NCBI RefSeq assembly: GCF_040115645.1
Contig: NC_089544.1
Span: 6,510,001-6,574,000, forward strand
Length of the DNA: 64,000 nucleotides
Reading direction: 5' to 3'
Origin: Euwallacea fornicatus
Lineage: Eukaryota; Arthropoda; Insecta; Coleoptera; Curculionidae
A model generated the notes under the pieces. The model ran no database searches. It saw only the letters and a program-made list of their open reading frames with translations, and was not told where the DNA came from. The translations under genes were made by a program, and so were the position numbers. Shown in pieces: positions 60,101 through 64,000 of this stretch (the stretch's first letter is position 1; every line of letters begins with the position of its first letter).

Positions 60101-61184
60101 TTCACTTATACTATTTTTCGTCAGATTCAATATTTGTAAGGAAGGAAAGTAGGTGGTGAAATTTTTCCATAGATTTTCTATATTTAAATTTGATAGGTGT
60201 AGTTCCTGAAAAAAAATTAAAAACTCCAATATTTTTCAAGTCTTTGTTTTTGGAAATTTTTGGATAAACACAATTTAGCATTTTGTGGCTTAATTTATTT
60301 TGACATTTTCGGGGTTATGAGGTCATTTCATGTATGAGACTACGTTTTTTTCCCTTTTTATTCATATTTTATTTTTGAATTCTTTTCTAAATTTTTTTGA
60401 GTTTCATTTTTGTTTCTTTTACAAGCGAAAACATTTTTAACAGCAACGAATATTCTTTTAAACAATTATCTTTAATGTTCATGCTCAATTCAACAAAAAT
60501 ATCTTCATGGTTCAGATCTCACGAACTGATAAGTAGATAATACGTTTAGGAGCTCATAAACATACCGATCTACAGGTAAAACAAATGCATTAATACAGGG
60601 TAGTCCGGATTTTATAAATAGCTAGAAAAAAGCATTTTAAGTTGGGTTGCTCTTACAAACATAAATTTCTAAGTCATAGTTTGAGAAAGTTTATAATCAT
60701 AAAAAAAATTCACTGGTCAACTTGGTCACTCGATATTATTTATTCTAGTGACAGTTCAAAATTTTTTTAAATTTTGCTGAGTTACAGGGTGCAAGAAATG
60801 TCAAAAATTTGAACCTACATATGTATATGAGCAACACATCTTAAAGTATATTTTCAAGTGTGAACTGAAGCCCTGATCAACAAATTAGGTCCACTTTGCA
60901 CATCTACCTTAATATCAAATGAAGTCTGTGGTAATAGAATATTTTTCAACTTCGTTGTGTTTGTTCCACTTATACTGAGTACACTGAGCTTCGGAAAGAT
61001 ATCTGCGAAGACGTTGAAATTTAACGTTTCTGTTTGAAGATTCGATATGTATAAATTTTTAATATCTGTAAAAGTCTGGTTTCTTGGCACGGAGTTGCAG
61101 CAATATAGTACGTTTCCATGTTTTTTACAGCTAGTTTCAGTCTCTGGCAGCAGAGCAGCTGGTATGAATGGAAGAAAACAAAAC
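55702..61184 (-). CDS. hfw: Leucine-rich-repeat membrane protein, halfway/singed-wings-2-like, start exon missing
   Basis: Minus-strand exons 61184-60908, 60205-60055, 57909-57770, 57114-56897, 56819-56702, 56500-56381, 56287-56204 and 55887-55702 join in phase to 430 residues plus stop. An N-terminal hydrophobic stretch (FLPFIPAALLP) is probably the end of a signal peptide. Then come leucine-rich repeats with an LRRCT-like cap, a cysteine-rich LRRNT (CTPNCSCNLIKC), further repeats, the second cap NPWRCDCLF, and one C-terminal transmembrane helix with a short cytoplasmic tail. The combination of GLTTLPTTFPAKTK, LEGSYWLTHFR and LDLLNGVLGCL..LGKLAYDYYYF is what I recall of insect halfway. In Drosophila that gene is needed for metamorphosis. 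The symbol is a recollection, not a search result. Confidence 0.8.
57115..57769. other. hfw-like intron, no recognised content
   Basis: AT-rich intron sequence without repeats or open frames that I can support. Confidence 0.5.
57770..60205 (-). CDS. hfw: hfw-like exons: leucine-rich repeats and first C-terminal cap
   Basis: Exon 60205-60055 reads LHLSNLNIENLWKNF, then FPSLQILNLTKNSISEFP, two standard repeats, ending on a split codon (phase 1). Exon 57909-57770 completes it to give LSDNQWNCSKNIEWILELN and LRCFKMPHKN, a cap of LRRCT type (W.C...W, later C). The intron between them holds the 1.75-kb foldback transposon at 58230-59981. Confidence 0.8.
58230..59981 (-). mobile_element. Foldback transposon with ~665-bp inverted repeats and a fused transposase scrap
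   Basis: The right end reads CAGGGTGGGCCACGAGTAAC on the minus strand; the left end is the same from AGGGTGGGCC. The arms run to about 58896 and from about 59318, with few differences. The centre has a minus-strand frame (59223-58975): MFSYSIPKRIDMIMVIGECQ, QNCLLASRVYAQKYLDRRHP, then directly VRKSFEERNKICIEENGHHV and EHLI. The first part is the DUF4817-type N-terminus and the last part matches the C-terminus of the DD43D transposase (RINLYIQENGEHFEHLL). The catalytic middle is gone. It lies in a halfway-like intron. Confidence 0.85.
60206..60907. other. hfw-like intron, lone transposon-end motif
   Basis: Contains TACAGGGTAGTCCGG near 60594, resembling a transposon end without a clear partner. 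Otherwise nothing recognised. Confidence 0.45.
60908..61184 (-). CDS. hfw: hfw-like N-terminal exon
   Basis: The acceptor TTTTTTAG precedes 61184; the first base completes a phase-2 codon from an unseen exon. It encodes the rest of the signal peptide, ETETSCKKHGNVLYCCNSVPRN (split here: a cysteine-rich cap) and the first repeat FPKLSVLSISGTNTTKL. I place the donor at AAG|GTAGAT (60908) because it gives phase 0, as the next exon requires. The open frame continues a little further to a stop and should not be taken as exon. Confidence 0.7.
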
Positions 61185-61571
61185 CTAAAAAATAAAAATT
61201 ATCGTCCGAATAATTTCCTCATTGATTTAGTAGCAATCTTCCGTTACAAATTGAAATCCAGAAGCCAATTCAACGATTGATTTTCTGTAAATCCCTTCAA
61301 AAATCAACATATTTGTCGTCAATGGCAAAACTTAGACCTGAGATTTTACATTAATTTTTCCTATCTTTTACTCATGAGCTAAATTCAGTTTGACACCGTT
61401 CTGACTTCCGCAAAATGAACTCGAATAATGCATATTTTGTAGTTGAAAATTTTGAGCCGTTCTTAATACAGTCAGAACTTACATCTGAGATTTTAAACAT
61501 TTTTTTTAATATAGATATTGAGCGTGTAATGATCTCTGCCTTTTACACCGATTCCGATGTTGTTGCATATA

Positions 61572-63211
61572 CAGTTAGGTGCAGAACTGAGTCAATACTT
61601 AGAAAATTCGTATTAATGGTGGCATAAACAAAATATCTAACAAGTATTCAAAGGAAGGCTTTTATTTTCAAAAAGTACATTAACATTAACATTAAAACCA
61701 TACAAAACATTTGCCGAAAATAAATGAGGTACATCAAATAATCCTAAATAACGTTGGTTCAGTTTTGCTCCACTAATATTAACATTGAACACTTTGGTCG
61801 ACATTGACACTAATATTTGGTCCAGAGACCTTTAGCTTTCTTAACAGCTAGTAGACGTCTTGGCATGCTTTTTGTTAGTGTTTCACAGAAATCAGGTGGA
61901 ATTTAATCGCATATCCTCCGTTAATATACATCATAATTCAAAATCTTTAAACAATGAAGCCGATTTCAAAGTTTCAAAGAAAATTAATTGAAAAATCACT
62001 GATTGATAGAAGATCCACACGGGAAATCGCATTTCAATTAAATATAAGTCAATCCACAGTACAAAGGGTAAAAAATAAGTGCAAAATTTCCTTAAAAATA
62101 AATAAAGGTGGCCAACCAAAAAAGATGTCTGCGCAAGATACTAGAAGAGTAATTAGATATTTGGGCAGTGGTGAAGCCTCTTCGGCCTCCAAAGCAGCCG
62201 TGTTGCTGCGAGGGGATACTGAGAAATCGGTGAGCAAATGGACAGTCCAACGAGCTTTACATCAGTCCAAATTTGTTGCTGTGGAGAAGAAGAAGAAACC
62301 CCTACTTTCTAAGAAGAATATTAGGGCACGACTAGATTTTGTAAAAAGATATGAGGCATGGACCGAGAAGGATTGGATGAAGGTTATTTGGTCTGATGAA
62401 ACTAAAGTTAACAGATATGCAACAGATGGTCGACATTGGAGCTGGAAACTAGAGGGAGAATCCATGAAACTAAAAGATTTCATTCTGACGGTGAAACATG
62501 GGGGAGGAAATATTAAAGCTTGGGGCTGTATGTCGAGATATGGGGTTGGACCATTGAAGAAAATAGATGGGATAATGAACCAGCACATCTATAAAGCCAT
62601 TTTAAATGATCACCTAATAGATACTGTTAATAATATGCCTTATCCCATTAGCAAAGTAATTTTCCAACAAGACAACGACCCCAAGCATACCGCAAAATCT
62701 GTGAAGGAATGGTTGGGTACCCAAAAATTTCAGGTTTTGCAGTGGCCGGCACAAAGTCCCGACCTAAATCCCATTGAGAATTTATGGGCTTACGTGAAAT
62801 ATCATCTGGTCAACGACTACGATTCGCCACCATCTTCACTTAAAGTTTTATGGGAGAGAATAGAAGAAGTATGGGACCAAATTCCACCTGATTTCTGTGA
62901 AACACTAACAAAAAGCTTGCCAAGACGTCTACTAGCTGTTAAAAAAGTTAAAGGTCTCTGGACCAAATATTAGTGTCAATGTCGACCAAAGTGTTCAATG
63001 TTAATATTAGTGGAGCAAAACTGAACCAACGTTATTTAGGATTATTTGATGTACCTCATTTATTTTCGGCAAATGTTTTGTATGGTTTTAATGTTAATGT
63101 TAATGTACTTTTTGAAAATAAAAGCCTTCCTTTGAATACTTGTTAGATATTTTGTTTATGCCACCATTAATACGAATTTTCTAAGTATTGACTCAGTTCT
63201 GCACCTAACTG
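61572..63211 (+). mobile_element. Tc1-like transposon with ~333-bp inverted repeats, apparently intact
   Basis: It is flanked by TA (61570-61571, 63212-63213) and both ends begin CAGTTAGGTGCAGAACTG. The arms 61572-61904 and 62879-63211 differ at only a handful of positions, all in the inner part that overlaps the coding end. The single gene (61954-62973) is uninterrupted. Near-identical arms, an intact gene and intact TA flanks point to recent insertion. It lies upstream of the visible halfway-like exons, possibly in that gene's first intron. Confidence 0.92.
61954..62973 (+). CDS. Tc1-like transposase, DD34E, 339 residues
   Basis: Cut-and-paste transposase of the Tc1 family. The N-terminal bipartite DNA-binding part has helix-turn-helix STREIAFQLNISQSTVQRVK (21-40) and a second one ending SKWTVQRAL. 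A basic GGQPKK hook lies between them (52-57). Catalytic residues are D148 (WSDETKVNR), D240 (QQDNDPKH) and E275 (SPDLNPIENLW), with 34 residues between the last two. Length and order are normal for the family. The last 31 codons and the TAG lie inside the right inverted repeat, so the left repeat carries an antisense copy of the C-terminus. All key residues are present. Confidence 0.95.
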   Translation: MKPISKFQRKLIEKSLIDRRSTREIAFQLNISQSTVQRVKNKCKISLKINKGGQPKKMSAQDTRRVIRYLGSGEASSASKAAVLLRGDTEKSVSKWTVQRALHQSKFVAVEKKKKPLLSKKNIRARLDFVKRYEAWTEKDWMKVIWSDETKVNRYATDGRHWSWKLEGESMKLKDFILTVKHGGGNIKAWGCMSRYGVGPLKKIDGIMNQHIYKAILNDHLIDTVNNMPYPISKVIFQQDNDPKHTAKSVKEWLGTQKFQVLQWPAQSPDLNPIENLWAYVKYHLVNDYDSPPSSLKVLWERIEEVWDQIPPDFCETLTKSLPRRLLAVKKVKGLWTKY

Positions 63212-63213
63212 TA

Positions 63214-64000
63214 AGAATAACATCAACATGAGTCGAGAAGTTTACGTCTTGCTATACCATAGTTGAATCATTGGAGTGATCAATGTTATACTGTAGTAAA
63301 ACTTATGGAAGAACAGTCCATCAATAATTTGGTCTTAAAAGAAGTTTAGATAAATTTTCAAAAATTAATAAAATTATGATTAAATTGTTTGCTTGAATTT
63401 TTCCCACACATATTCTTAAACTTTGATGATTTACCAGAAGTCATCTATAATTAAACGTTCATTATTTGAAGTACTGAATAATGTTTTTTGTCATTAAAAT
63501 ATTATCGTACGAGATGTTAAATACATATCAAATCTTTGTGTCGACATAACAATGAAATTGATAGGCATCTCAGAATGTTTGATAAGAAGGAACGAGTTGA
63601 TGAAGGAGTTCTAATTCATGTAATATGTATTTCGGAATCAATTTCGTGGCCTCTTGTTGTGCCTGTTGGCACCTGCTTTGGCCAGGTCGGGTCAAGTTTC
63701 GTCAATTTCGGTTCAGGTTCGGGCCAGCAAAAAGTATATTAACTGTTTGAAATTTCTTAAATTTCAGATATTTGGCATTTTTAGTTTCCGTTTCATATTT
63801 AATGGATTTCTTAAAAAAAAAATAGGTTGGTTAAATTTATTAAATGAATTTAATTAAAACAGCAAATTTAACTTGACAGTTGATTTGGTAAAATTAGTGT
63901 ATGTTTGTGATAAAACTAGTATGTGGTAAAACTAGTGACATGTTTTGGAAAATTAACATAAAAACACGTCCTGTCAATGAAAAGCGATAATTCAAGACAT
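63214..64000. other. Right window edge, no recognised content
   Basis: AT-rich sequence. Short frames at 63536-63857 show no domain. The missing first exon of the halfway-like gene could lie here or beyond, but I could not identify it. Confidence 0.5.

Noticed and set aside
61681..61703. ACATTAACATTAACATTAA run as a telomere-like repeat
   Set aside because: Only about three units, mirrored in the other arm of the Tc1-like element; part of its inverted repeat.
62262..62588. 108-codon minus-strand frame
   Set aside because: Antisense to the intact Tc1-like transposase.
1..64000. tRNA, rRNA, CRISPR arrays or bacterial operon features
   Set aside because: None seen; the window is eukaryotic with spliced genes and no direct-repeat arrays.

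Overview
This window is AT-rich, intron-rich nuclear DNA of an insect. Support for this comes from spliced GT-AG genes, abundant mariner/Tc1-type transposons, and an insect-type leucine-rich-repeat gene. A beetle or another non-dipteran insect is plausible, but the species cannot be named from sequence alone. I reconstructed exons by hand from reading frames, GT/AG sites and intron phase; all joins described are phase-consistent.

Three protein-coding genes are present. (1) FoxK, a forkhead transcription factor with an FHA domain, lies on the minus strand. Four coding exons are visible (18010 down to 382), and the gene continues past the left edge. Its first intron is 14.5 kb and packed with transposons. 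(2) A complete axonemal dynein heavy chain of the DNAH3 type lies on the plus strand, from ATG 18746 to stop 55127. It has 53 coding exons and about 4101 codons with no internal stop, close to the usual 4.1 kb-residue length of the family. (3) A leucine-rich-repeat membrane protein resembling insect halfway (singed wings 2) lies on the minus strand, 61184 down to the stop at 55702, with at least eight coding exons; its start exon was not found.

FoxK and DNAH3 are head to head, with 735 bp between start codons. That shared upstream region contains a perfect palindromic X-box (GTTGCCATGGCAAC, 18474-18487), the binding site of RFX factors that drive ciliary genes. It lies about 260 bp upstream of the dynein start. 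DNAH3 and the halfway-like gene are tail to tail, with 574 bp between stops.

The rest is dominated by IS630-Tc1-mariner elements, nearly all inside introns. One group stands out: elements with very long terminal inverted repeats (about 330 to 670 bp) that begin CAGGGTG or CAGTGTG and carry, or carry scraps of, a transposase with an insect-type N-terminal helix-turn-helix (DUF4817-like) and a wide second-to-third aspartate spacing (43 residues by my count in the best copy). The near-complete copy is at 41592-43868. A non-autonomous relative with clearly homologous terminal repeats is at 23351-24513. Further derivatives are at 19958-21002, 26735-27525 and 58230-59981, with fragments at 10549-10870 and 33880-34290. 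Separate elements are a probably recent Tc1-like copy with an intact 339-residue transposase and nearly identical 333-bp inverted repeats (61572-63211), a Tc1-in-Tc1 nest (4442-7424), a mariner interrupted by a 5'-truncated LINE with a 13-bp target duplication (9180-10480), a Tigger-like element (10882-13134) and another decayed Tc1-like copy (44200-45758).
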